Shown here: one piece after another, positions 47,301 through 56,400 of the stretch
How the letters are laid out: each line of letters starts with the position of its first letter
Position numbering within the stretch: position 1 is the first letter of the stretch
NCBI GenBank assembly: GCA_021442155.1
Contig: CM038223.1
Span: forward strand, 29,362,983-29,426,982
Direction of reading: 5' to 3'
DNA: 64,000 nucleotides
Source: Cymbidium sinense
Taxonomy: Eukaryota; Streptophyta; Magnoliopsida; Asparagales; Orchidaceae
The notes under the pieces: model-generated
What the model saw: the letters and a program-made list of their open reading frames with translations, nothing else
What the model was told of the DNA's origin: nothing
Databases searched by the model: none
Made by a program: the position numbers and the translations under genes

Positions 47301-50300
47301 GAGCTTTGAAATACATGTGTATATTAATAGGTAAATATGGCTTGTTGAAAGTTGTGTTCCAACTTGTATAGAATGCAAAGTAGCAATGCAACAAGTGCTA
47401 CTTGAAACACAAAAACATATGGAAAGGAATAAATGAAGGAAAATATATGTTCCTATGCTTTACTTAATTGAAAAAAGAAATACATTTTTTATACTTGCCA
47501 ATATACAGGACAGGGGAGAAAATAGACAAACTAGATGGTGATAGTGGCATGAATATGAATAAAATGCTATTTTTAATGCATAAGCCTTAACACTGAAGTG
47601 CAAAAGTGAATAAATACCTGTTTCTTAAGCATTTGTTTTCCTCATGTTAATTGACTAGCTGATAGCATTGTATGTATTCTATTGAATTGTTATTTTATGT
47701 AGTTTTTTGTTTGATTTCTGTGATATATTTGAAAAAGTTGTTTAGCTCTATTCAATCTTTTCTTGATTAATAAATCTTCTTTTTTTTTTATAATTTTTTG
47801 CATTTGATCTATCGAATAACTCTTTTAACTTCGTAATTCTACCCAAGGCATTCCCCAAAAATAGATGATTCCATCAAGACTTTATTTGTGTTATGGTTGA
47901 GCTACCCTTTTTTTGTTGATTGTTATTCATGTGTTGGTTTTTCTTTCTTGTACTCATTTTTTTAGTTTTCTCGACATCCAAGTGGTTTTTGTTTGTGTAA
48001 TCTTTGTAAAATTTTTTAAGCAATTACTTCAGTTTGGTTTATTTCTCTTGTTATTTCATTTCTTAAAAACATTTAAAGACACGTGCTCTGAAAAATATGA
48101 AGGTATATGATTCATCATAAATAAGCTAGCTTCTTTCCGTACCTGCTAATTATTTCAGAAAATCAGGTTTGATGTTAATCTCAGTTTTTGTATTTACCTT
48201 ACACTATGGTTCTCAAAATCTTAAATATTTCTCCCCTAATTATTATACTGTAATATGCACATTAATATAGTTACAACTGCATTATGTTTGATTTTGGTCC
48301 ATTATTAATGATTATTCATGTGTTTTTCTTGTGGGTGATACGGATTGCTTGCCTCTTTTTTTTTATATTAAGTTTGTTGATTTCAACAAATGCTGTCATC
48401 ATCTGAATATTACTTACGCATTTAATTTTAATGGCAGTTTTTTTCTCCCATCTCATGGTAGTCGTACTGCCTCAGTTAAAGGCAATAATTGATTATTTTA
48501 CATTTATATTATTAGCTATAATTTCTTTGATCCAACATTATTCGAGTTACAACAATTAAAACATTATATATTTGATTGACAAGAGTTTCAGCTGACCTAA
48601 AGTATGTTTTATTGTTTACCTAAATTTTTTCAGTTTCATTCTTTATATTTATCGTCTTTGAATTCCTTTGTCTTGGTAAAGATTCATGTATTTTTGTGCA
48701 TTTCTTTGAGAACATTTTCATATGATTAATAGTGTTCTTTAACATTTTATTGTTTCTTGTATCTCGTCTGACTTGTATTAATAGACTTGTTCCTTTATTG
48801 CTTAGGTGATGAGATAATTCCTGCCATCAGCCATGACTTTGTGACTTGTTTGAGTTAAATACTTGTCTGACTAATTCCTGTACTCAAAATTTTTTAAATT
48901 CAACACTATACCGATGATAGATAATCACATAAATAGATCTTGACTTTTACTATTATAACCGTTCCATCTTAAGTATATTGATTTGTTATATAAAAGAATG
49001 AATATATAACCCGGGATGTAATTTCTAAGTTAAGATTGAATGAAAGAAAATGGTGCCTCAGGAATTTTGTGTGATTTGAGGATATCATAACGGCATATAG
49101 AAAAATAGTTTAAATTGCAATTAGGACGGTGATGTTATATGGAACATATTATGGGCTATAAAAATTATAGATATCTTAGTTGTGTGAATGGAATAATAAG
49201 AATATTTATATAAACGTGTGCAAAATGAGGAAAGGTAAGTTAAGGGATGATTATAACAAGGAAAAGTTGGAGTGACATTTTTTTGAAGATAGGATGACTA
49301 TTTTTTTTTTTGAAGATAGGATAACTAAAATTAGGTTTAAGTGGTTTGAAGATGTACAATGAAAGGGTGAAAATATGCTCTTAAATTAGTTGATAAAAGT
49401 AGCATCTAAAGAACATGAGATAAAAGGGTTTGACCTAAGGATTCATGGATAAAATTTATTCAAAATAATTTGCGAAGAGTATGTTACCTCAGAACACTCT
49501 AACATAAACATATATAAATGAGAATTCATAATGTCGACTCCAAATGTAGTTGAAATATAGCTAATATTGATAGTGTGAAATTAATGTTACCGGGAAACTT
49601 AATTTTTTTCTGTGATCATCTCTCCTTATTATTGTTTGGTGAAGATGCAATGAATTTACCATTAGAGAATATTCATTGACCATCCTCTTTGGATTCATTT
49701 CTGATTACCTAAATTGTAAACTGAACTGTACTGCTAGGCAGCTCTAATATTGGCCTGCTTTGCAGGTTTTAAACATTTTGAGTTCGTCCAAGGAGCTGAT
49801 AGACCTTCTTCGGAAAATTGATACTGCATATCATTCAAAGCAATCTGGGCTTTATTCACTTACTAATGTGGATAAATATGTTCCATCCATTCGCCAACAG
49901 CTGAAGGTAATAGTCCATCCTCCTTCCATTCTTTTTTATTGAGAAAATATGGATGTATGAAGGCGAGGCTGGATTTTTATTTTTATTTTTTGTGCTTTAG
50001 ATGATTGTATCATGGAAGATATAATGAGTTGGCTAGTTTATGGAGGTTTTATCTTGATTGAGGAAATAATTCAATGTTCAATGGCCAAATCCTTTTTCTC
50101 TCTCTAGTTTTTGGTATTATGATGCTTTAGAATGTATACTGAGCTTCTTTGCTCATTTTTCTCTGTCCAGGATTGGGAGGATGGTCTATGTGAGAGTGGC
50201 ACAGATGGATCGTTCTTACATGAAAACTGGAACCAAGATCTCAAACTTTTTAATGACGAGGAAGATGGGGCTCTTAAATTACTTCAGGTATTTCTTATAT

Positions 50301-51566
50301 CAATAGCATTCTAATGCACAAATATGAATAAAGCATGGGCATGCAATGTGCACAAGATGCAACAAGTTATGAAAAATTACATGGCATTTGCAATATGTGC
50401 ATATCTATTAATAAAGATAAAAGATATCATTTCTTCACAATTATGTAGACTTTTAAGTTAAATGTTGGCATAGAACCAAAATCATTTTCTGATCATGCTT
50501 TATGATTGGAAGATTTACATGCATTCCACACTTGTGGATTTATATATCTAATACTTTAAGTTTCATATTTATATATATACCACTTTTTCTATATATGAAA
50601 ATATATAATATTAAAGATTTATGTGTTATTTATATAAATATTAAATTTTAGGTGTTAGATATGTAAATAATTAAGAATCGTATGGGATATATGTAAATGC
50701 ACTTTTAGGATTTTGAAATTGAATATAATAAATCACCGTTCTCATTATATCATTATATCAATGTCATTTTGGTGAAATGCATCTAGCAACTGCTCACAAT
50801 ATCCCAAAAAGCTTTCCATGAAGTACTTTCAATTTTTTTCTTAAATGTTTTCGACGTCAAATGGAAAGTGCTTGTAATTCATTTTATTATCTTCTTCTAG
50901 TTGTTTGTCCTTCGAGCGGAGCATGAGATACATTTGACGTCAGGTAACACGCAAAGTGTTCAAGCCTTGGATTCAATCAGATCCCAAATGAACATCCTTT
51001 TTGAGGATGCCATTGCCCCCCATACTCATTTACCAAAGTCCATTGTAGAATTATCTTGCCCTCCTAATCATCGAGAGGATGTTTTTACCCCCAAGCATCC
51101 AGGTTTCGGTACAGGTAAATGGGCGGATGTCAAGTACAAGGGTGACTGGATGCATCGACCGATCTCAGACACTGAAGTCGTGTGGCTTGCTGGGCTTTTG
51201 ATCAGATTTTCTGATTGGTTGAACGAGTCTCTAGGCTTCGACCGTGTCGAGAGCAGCAGCGAACCATGCCAACCAACCTATGTGGAGCTGGCAAGCGGTG
51301 ACTGGAGCTTTGAAGGTGGACCCAAGGAGTTTGCAGTCATGATTTTAAATCTAGTTGCTTCTTGGATTGGGCTGTTCGGTCATTCAGTGGTAAGTTTCAT
51401 GAGAGGGCATGGAATGAGGATAAACCTACGGGTTTTTTCATCCAAGAAATTTATTTTGTTTTTGATTTTATATGTGATTGTATATGCACTGAAGAAGGCG
51501 TGCAATAGAGCTGCTGCTGCATGGTCGCTGGCCGATGAAGCTAAACTAGTTAGAAACCATACATGA
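31501..51566 (+). CDS. SMPD4-like protein (sphere organelles protein-related), four exons, 804 aa
   Basis: Join 31,501-32,991, 49,766-49,906, 50,171-50,287 and 50,901-51,566. All junctions are GT-AG and phase 0, giving 497+47+39+221 residues. FEYYIFWFA (residues ~172-180) matches the NPFEYYIFFFA block of animal SMPD4 (neutral sphingomyelinase 3). [20 protein letters not shown] (from ~669) matches its C-terminal conserved block. A hydrophobic [14 protein letters not shown] segment (~767-780) is the expected tail anchor. Length is close to the animal protein. Animal SMPD4 sits in the ER/nuclear envelope and associates with nuclear pores; its sphingomyelinase activity is debated, and no catalytic residues can be assigned here. 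The first in-frame ATG is 31,501; a frame extending to TTG at 31,465 is not a plausible plant start. Intron 1 (16,774 bp) is swollen by transposons. Confidence 0.9.
33531..33543. repeat. 13-bp target-site duplication of RTE copy 1 (left)
   Basis: TCACAAGTTGATA, repeated exactly at 36,391-36,403. Confidence 0.9.
33544..36390 (-). mobile_element. RTE-clade non-LTR retrotransposon (copy 1), near full length
   Basis: Minus-strand LINE with a (TTG)n 3' tail (read here as (CAA)n from 33,544) and the RTE-type end CCTAGTGGGATTAAGGC just before it. RT fragments on the minus strand include [18 protein letters not shown] and [19 protein letters not shown] (34,414-34,602), typical of plant RTE. Its 5' end reads AACACTACCATTGTCGGTCC (from 36,390 downward), matching copy 2 at 41,450. 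It is flanked by an exact 13-bp duplication, TCACAAGTTGATA. Frames are broken. Confidence 0.9.
36391..36403. repeat. 13-bp target-site duplication of RTE copy 1 (right)
   Basis: TCACAAGTTGATA, identical to 33,531-33,543. Confidence 0.9.
37151..37246. repeat. (ATGT)n/(AT)n compound microsatellite
   Basis: ATGT repeats grading into a long pure AT run within intron 1. Confidence 0.95.
37492..37569. repeat. (TA)n microsatellite, about 78 bp
   Basis: Second long AT tract in intron 1, about 245 bp after the first. Confidence 0.95.
38103..38690. mobile_element. possible small hAT-like element
   Basis: Left end AGGGTATGCATTTGGTTGGT and right end, reverse-complemented, AAGGGATGCACATTATTTAG. These resemble the AGGGGTGTGCAT-type ends of the hAT element at 5,397. 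The interior is AT-rich with AACCAAAT/ATTGGTTT words. No convincing 8-bp duplication was found, so the boundaries are approximate. Confidence 0.4.
38609..39403. repeat. tandem duplication, two ~395-bp units
   Basis: 38,609-39,003 and 39,007-39,403 are near-identical over their length. Both share ATAACTAA(A/G)TAATGTGCATCCCT, ACAACCATAATGATCA, AAGACAGTAATGTTGTCATT, GAGGCAACCCTAAAGCTAAT and GATTCCAATTTGCTAAGTTG. Each contains a poly-T run of different length and position. Confidence 0.9.
39791..39932. repeat. 71-bp tandem duplication
   Basis: 39,791-39,861 and 39,862-39,932 match, both opening AGGAG(A/G)TTATTTTTTGTG and ending with CTCGGCAA.A.TGGCA. Confidence 0.85.
40560..40965 (+). mobile_element. 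degenerate RTE-type LINE 3' end
   Basis: AATTCAGGAAGCAACCTCAA and ATAGTTGGGATAAAGTTAAT followed by ATGATGATCAT (40,905-40,958) is a diverged version of the CCGACCCCAAATAGTTGGGATAAGGC plus short-repeat ending common to plant RTE elements. The sequence upstream is too decayed to read as RT. Confidence 0.55.
41450..44355 (+). mobile_element. RTE-clade non-LTR retrotransposon (copy 2), near full length
   Basis: Begins AACACTATCATTGCCGGTCC, as copy 1 does, and ends in CCTAGTGGGATTAAGGTTTG and a (TTG)14-like tail (44,313-44,355). It encodes a broken APE-type endonuclease (GSWNIGT near 41,715; GGDLNGHVGR near 42,090-42,120) and RT ([51 protein letters not shown] at 43,015-43,284). A C-terminal region follows, with [14 protein letters not shown] near 43,970-44,010. 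Stops and shifts abound. No clear target-site duplication was seen. Confidence 0.88.
44313..44355 (+). repeat. (TTG)n tail of RTE copy 2
   Basis: About 14 TTG units at the LINE 3' end. A long poly-Leu frame through it is an artefact. Confidence 0.95.
44356..45150. other. intron sequence without recognised features
   Basis: T-rich, with an open stretch at 44,386-44,730 encoding a hydrophobic, Cys-rich peptide with no recognisable family. Judged to be chance. Confidence 0.5.
45151..45495 (+). mobile_element. degenerate RTE-type LINE 3' end
   Basis: Ends GACTCCAAATAATTGGAATA, then GATTCAATAATGAATGATGATGATC (45,461-45,496), a decayed RTE terminus with ATG-type tail repeats. Upstream sequence is compatible with a decayed RT C-terminus. 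Confidence 0.5.
45699..46114. mobile_element. small hAT-like/MITE element with GAGCTCGAG-type inverted ends
   Basis: Left TACAGGTATATGCGAGTTAA and right end, reverse-complemented, AAGGGGTATAAATAAGTCAA. The inner arms are GAGCCGACTTGAGCTCGGCT and AAGCTCGAGTTCAAGTGCAA. Imperfect 8-bp flanks CCATGAAC (45,691-45,698) and CCATGAGT (46,115-46,122) agree at 6 of 8 positions. Confidence 0.55.
46123..49000. other. AT-rich intron sequence, nothing recognised
   Basis: About 2.9 kb of AT-rich, T-biased intron 1 sequence. No transposon ends, tandem arrays or coding blocks were recognised by eye. Confidence 0.5.
49010..49582 (+). mobile_element. degenerate RTE-type LINE fragment, RT C-terminus and 3' end
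   Basis: Reads in pieces [11 protein letters not shown] near 49,120-49,155 (RTE proteins have AMLYGTECWAVK) and [12 protein letters not shown] near 49,325-49,360 (usual form RWFGHVQRR). It ends GTCGACTCCAAATGTAGTTG near 49,533-49,552, a decayed RTE terminus. It lies 180 bp before the exon 2 acceptor. Confidence 0.65.
49766..49906 (+). CDS. exon 2 of SMPD4-like gene (residues 498-544)
   Basis: Acceptor TTTGCAG|GTT and donor AAG|GTAATA. Encodes [21 protein letters not shown] through SIRQQLK, continuing the frame of exon 1. Confidence 0.88.
50171..50287 (+). CDS. exon 3 of SMPD4-like gene (residues 545-583)
   Basis: Acceptor CTGTCCAG|GAT and donor CAG|GTATTT. Encodes an acidic loop, [10 protein letters not shown] through [11 protein letters not shown]. 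Confidence 0.88.
50508..50703. mobile_element. Mutator-type MITE, copy 1 (intron 3), 196 bp
   Basis: Left end GGAAGATTTACATGCATTCC and right end, reverse-complemented, AGTGCATTTACATATATCCC. Flanked by 9-bp sequences TTTATGATT (50,499-50,507) and TTTAGGATT (50,704-50,712), 8 of 9 identical. Nine-base duplication is characteristic of Mutator-like elements. A second family member lies at 51,606-51,829. Confidence 0.8.
50901..51566 (+). CDS. exon 4 of SMPD4-like gene (residues 584-804 and stop)
   Basis: Acceptor CTTCTTCTAG|TTG, so the first codon is Leu rather than a start. Holds the second conserved family block ([16 protein letters not shown]), a basic [13 protein letters not shown] stretch and the C-terminal membrane anchor, then TGA at 51,564-51,566. 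A perfect donor-like sequence (CAGTG|GTAAGT at 51,389/51,390) lies inside the exon, before the anchor. Confidence 0.9.
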   Translation: MFVLRAEHEIHLTSGNTQSVQALDSIRSQMNILFEDAIAPHTHLPKSIVELSCPPNHREDVFTPKHPGFGTGKWADVKYKGDWMHRPISDTEVVWLAGLLIRFSDWLNESLGFDRVESSSEPCQPTYVELASGDWSFEGGPKEFAVMILNLVASWIGLFGHSVVSFMRGHGMRINLRVFSSKKFILFLILYVIVYALKKACNRAAAAWSLADEAKLVRNHT

Positions 51567-51605
51567 ATCAACTTTTAGCTGTTTTCTGACTAAGTATTTT
51601 TTTTT

Positions 51606-51829
51606 GGAAGATTTACATACATACCACACAGTTTCTATCTATTTACATACCTGCACCTAAAGTTTTGTTACCTTTATTTAAAAAGGTGTGTTCACTTCTA
51701 GAAAAAAGGTAATAATAGTGGTGTTTTAATGTAATGTTAAAAATTTGAGTGTTATGAATGTAAATATTGAAGTTTAGATGTTAAATATGTGAATATATAA
51801 GAATTATGTGGTTTGTATGTAAATGCTCC
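51606..51829. mobile_element. Mutator-type MITE, copy 2 (just after stop codon), 224 bp
   Basis: Left TIR GGAAGATTTACATACATACC (51,606-51,625, extending to 51,631) and right end, reverse-complemented, GGAGCATTTACATACAAACC. Flanked by T9 on both sides (51,597-51,605 and 51,830-51,838), consistent with a 9-bp duplication of a T run. It starts 39 bases after the SMPD4-like stop codon, so it probably lies in the 3' UTR or polyadenylation region. Confidence 0.8.
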
Positions 51830-51839
51830 TTTTTTTTTA

Positions 51840-53333
51840 TACAGCCATGCCAGCAAATCATACATGAATGATCATTGATGGTGGTTTTGATTTGAAATGT
51901 TCTCCTTTGTTTCTTTGATGCATGCAGTTTTAAATGATAGTTGATTTATATCAATTTGAATGCTAAATTTATCAGTCTCTTTCATCATCTTAATCATCAT
52001 TAGAATTTTGAATTTATGTCTTACCTTAACATTATTTTTATGTATAGACATTCGTATTCATTTGGGTTGTGTTAATCAAGGTAAAAAAAAGTAGATCTGA
52101 ATCAGGTCTCTGGAAGCTAATGAATGATGCATTGTCTTCAACTGCGTTAAACTGGCAAAGTCGCCTATCTGTACCCTTTCTGAACCCTTAACACTTTGTT
52201 TCTAAAGAATAACAACAGAATCTGCTTGGTATTCAAGCTTGGCCAATTGATATCTAGAAGGTGTGCCTATCTAGGGGTATCATCAAATAGGTGACTTGTT
52301 TTGGCCAAAGTATCTGTCCAATGAACTTGTTCTTGACTTTTTATTTTGCCCCTTCTAGTCCTCATTTGCAGCACTTGTAGCAGGGCAATCAATGGGATAC
52401 AATTGTTTCAACTTTTAGGTCTGCTATCCTTTAAGTGGTCCAACTTTTATGTAGTTAATCAAGTAGCTTTGATCTCTGTTCTTTCCTATACACGGGGAGT
52501 TGATTCTTACGCATAAGCATGTGAATTGTGAGATCTTTCTGCGATTTGAACCCCCACAGTTCTTTATCTCTCTCTCTCTCTCTCTCGGGATTTTTGTGAA
52601 GTTCTTAAGGGATTGGGATTCAATATTATTTTATTATTTAGTGGTCCATCTCCTAATAGTTTAGGATCCATCTTTTTTCAAGTATAAGAGTGGAAGATAG
52701 TTTAAATCAGGATTAGGATTATTAATAATCACAGCAATCATGCCAAACACCGTAGAGCAAGAAACCAATTGGACTGCACATATTTTTTAAAAAATAATAA
52801 TATTTTGGCATAGGAATATATCTTGGTGAAATAAGCTTTAATTAACTCAATGTGGGATGGAGAGAAAATCGTCTAGTGCATCTCCATCTTTAATTGCTGC
52901 TCTACTAGTGGTTCCCTCCTTCCTTTCTTTGGTGCACTCCACCCAACTAGTGTATAAATAATTGGCTGAGGCACCTCAGAAGGCGTAATGATTGCCACTA
53001 GAACTACCTTTATGGAAGTAGCAATCGTCATTATAGGGTAACTAAGAGCTTGACACTCCGTCGCGTTGATTTTGTGCTTTTTCTCCTAATTGAGATTCCA
53101 TCCACATGTCCTCATTGCCAATGTCATGAACTTACCTCTAAGATGCCATCTCACGCAATGGGACTCGACAAAACAAGGGAAAGGAAAACAATGATAACCT
53201 AAATTATGTCGATCACTCTTATTTATATACATGAGTTGTTCGACAATCTCTTCATTAGTCAAACTAAAAAGTGATGTGACATGATTCTCCAAAGATTTAA
53301 TCTAACAATAAATACACTAATAATTGCTAAATC
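51840..53333. other. 3' flank of the gene, unassigned
   Basis: Begins with probable 3' UTR sequence. From about 52,800 to 53,330 it becomes less AT-rich, but no domain or repeat end was recognised. Confidence 0.45.
52567..52588. repeat. (TC)11 microsatellite
   Basis: Eleven uninterrupted TC units. Confidence 0.95.
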
Positions 53334-53384
53334 TATAGTTGATGACTTCATATATATATATATCTAGTGAAGTCATCAACTATA
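53334..53384. other. perfect 17-bp inverted repeat (hairpin)
   Basis: TATAGTTGATGACTTCA (53,334-53,350) and its exact reverse complement TGAAGTCATCAACTATA (53,368-53,384) surround a 17-base AT-rich spacer. May be a cruciform former or a small foldback element. Confidence 0.85.
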
Positions 53385-53423
53385 TATAATTTATAAATCT
53401 TTGAATCATCACATCAATATTGT

Positions 53424-53428
<5 letters not shown>

Positions 53429-53455
<27 letters not shown>
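53429..53455. repeat. (AT)n microsatellite at the LTR border
   Basis: AT dinucleotide run ending about 19 bases before the 5' LTR of Tat element 2. Confidence 0.9.
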
Positions 53456-56400
53456 CTAATTATTTAATTCTTTTGTAAGGCACCTCTATGAAGAGTGAGA
53501 GAATCAAAGAACTACGTGTTTATCCAAGGTATACCAAATGCAAGATGGACTTGCCTAGGGAAGGACAACTTGCATTAAACATGAGTCATGATCAACCCAA
53601 ATGCTAGTCACTTGCCAACTAGTTGTATCATGTTAGTGTGAGGTTAACCTAAACTTGGATTACTCACCAACCACCCATAAAAATACTTGATATTAGTCTA
53701 AGATCAATGCTCATCATTCACTTGGGTCGTGTTGACCTCACTTTTAGAGTGAGGATGACCATTTTTTCTTAGACAAAATTCATCTAGATACTAAGATATT
53801 CTTAGAGTTAAGACACCTCTAGTGGTTAGGAGATATTAATATGAAGTTTATAGACTTATAGGGTTCAACCCTAGAGTTAGATCCTAACTTTTAGGTTGAG
53901 TAGGGCCCACCAACCTCAAGCCCAATCAAACTATATGCCAAATCAATCCCTCAAACCTAAACTAATTGATCACAAACTTAACCTTAACCAAAATCAAATG
54001 ATTCCAAACTTAATTTAACCCATTAGGATTTAATTTGGCTTGATGGTAAAGGTGACCCAACTTGACATTTTGCACACAAAAGGGCTAAATCCTAAACTAA
54101 TCTAATCCAATTGAAATTAAGCTCACCCAAATTCATTTGAACTTCAATTGAACTTGATTAAACTTTGATTGCAGTCCAATTGAATCAAGTTGAATCAAAT
54201 TGACCCTTAACCCAAGTTGACCCATTTGAACCCTATCAGGCCAAAGTTTAATTCAAGATGAGTTAAGCCAAATTGAATCAATACAAGCTTCATGGTTATT
54301 CTAAACACTCAATTGAACATCCCAATCCATTCCAACCCATCCAGTTCCACCAATTGGCCCGACTAATTTAACTTGACCCATTTGGCTTAAAAAGTCCAAA
54401 TGAATCAAAACTCAGTTTAACCCAAATTGATTACAATCAAAGTCAATCAATTTCAATTTCATCATTGAACATGTTCCGACACTCACTTGATCTCAATTGA
54501 ACCCAATCAAGCCAATTGATCCACTTGACCTAATTTGGCCTAAAAGACTAAATTGAGTCAAATCCTAATTCAATCCAAATTGGGCCAAACCAACTCCAAT
54601 CATTTTCAAAATGATTTTTGGTCATAATCAATCACTTAATTGCAATCAATTGAACCAATTTGATCATTTGACCCATGTTAACACAATTTGACCAAAAGGG
54701 TCAAATTGAGCCAAAATTCATTCCAATCCAAATTAACTATAACGAATGCCTCCAATCAATCATAAATTTATTATTGAATACTCTCCAACCATCAATTAAA
54801 ATCAATTTGATCAAACCAACCAAATTGATCCATTTAGCCTGAATTGACCTAACAGATCAAATTGAGCTTTTAATTAAAATCAATTCAAATGAAAGCCTCC
54901 AATCACTCTCAAATGATCAATCAAATATAACTCAACCCCTCATCCAACCCAGTTTGGCTAATTTGATCAAATTGGTAAACTTAATCCATTTGACCCAAAT
55001 GAACTCATATGAGCTAAATTTAAATTTATTTCAAATTAAATCAAATACATTGCACCAATACATTCAAAATGATCATTTGAACATAACCCAATAGTCCTCT
55101 TGATCAAATTCGATCAACTAATCAACATAACCTAATTAGACCCAATTGACCTATATAGGTCAAATTAAACCAAACCAAGTCCAAATCCAACCAAACTTGG
55201 CATGACTTATCCTTAGGTCCCCATTGACTTGCTCAAGTGGACCCAACCCAAGTTGAACTTGGTTCAGCCCAAACCAATATAGGATAAAAACAAAAATAAG
55301 AAGGTCCAACTCCTTTTACCTTGAGCAGCCACCTTAGCATGCCTTGATCTCCCCCATGCTGATTAGACTTGACCCAAAGCTGTTTGGCTCAGTCATTGAC
55401 TAATGTGAGGTCCCTCTCACCTTGGTCGACCCTTGTTTCACTCCCCATGGGATGTCCATTTCATGGTAGGCCACCAAACTCCTTGAGCCACTAGGGGACC
55501 TCCACCTTATCAGTCCCTTGCTATTTTCGATTACCCCCACTAGCCGGCTGACTACCATGGCTTGCACCATCCCATTTGATCAATTATAATGGGGAGGAGG
55601 GTATACACCTCCCTCATTTCAACTAAATACACTCCATCACTAGAGCATCCTCCTCAGTCCCCAAGCTTTGTCAAAGCTCCTCATGCACTCGGCCACCGAT
55701 TAGACCAACTCCATTTCAAACCCGAGCATCCTCTTCATCTAACTTCACCTAAACCTCACCAAACCCAAATTAAACTCACACACTTATCCTACCTCCGGTG
55801 AACTGAAATGAATCGAGAATCACATGATTCAAACATCGGAAGGCACTCCTAGACTGATTGCGACAAGCTTTATGGTGCCATTTGGTCTAGAGGATGATCG
55901 ACTGGAAGGCAGGTTGTGATCTTCTCAAAAGGGCTTCTCCTCTTCAAGGTGAAGCCACCTTAGTCATTGGGCAGCCGACCTTTAGCTCTGGTGAGGTAAA
56001 TTTAAGCAAATCATAGAAAATCTCTTAGATGTTGATCCTTTGCGAAAGAAATTTGCATATGATGCAAATCAAGCCATAGACCCTATAAGATACTTTCCTG
56101 ATCGATTTGGATTTGATTCCACCTTCAAACGAGCTCGGATGAACATGAATTGATCGACGAAAGATAGACGATGTCTATCTTTTATCGGGAGTTTATGATA
56201 GATCATCCGTTGTATGTTTTGCATGATTAGAATGGATGACTGTGATTAATCGAGTTAAATTTTTTGATTTATTCCCTTTTAATCCATGTGATTAATCTCA
56301 GTCATTCTATCCAAGAACAAATGACGGAGCCGAAAGCACATTCGCCGCCACTGCATCAACGACCACACAAAATGATTTAAGTTGTCAATCTCACAGAGCC

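Larger units (their letters stand above)
32992..49765 (+). other. intron 1 of SMPD4-like gene, 16.8 kb, transposon-filled
   Basis: GT at 32,992 to AG at 49,765, phase 0. Contains two near-complete RTE LINEs in opposite orientation, three more RTE 3' ends, hAT-like elements, tandem duplications and two long (AT)n tracts, with otherwise AT-rich sequence. The reading frame of the gene is preserved on both sides. Confidence 0.85.

Noticed and set aside
51390..51395. Exon 4 ending at 51,389 as the main gene model
   Set aside because: Reading through gives the basic segment and membrane anchor expected for the family before the stop at 51,566; kept only as a possible alternative splice.
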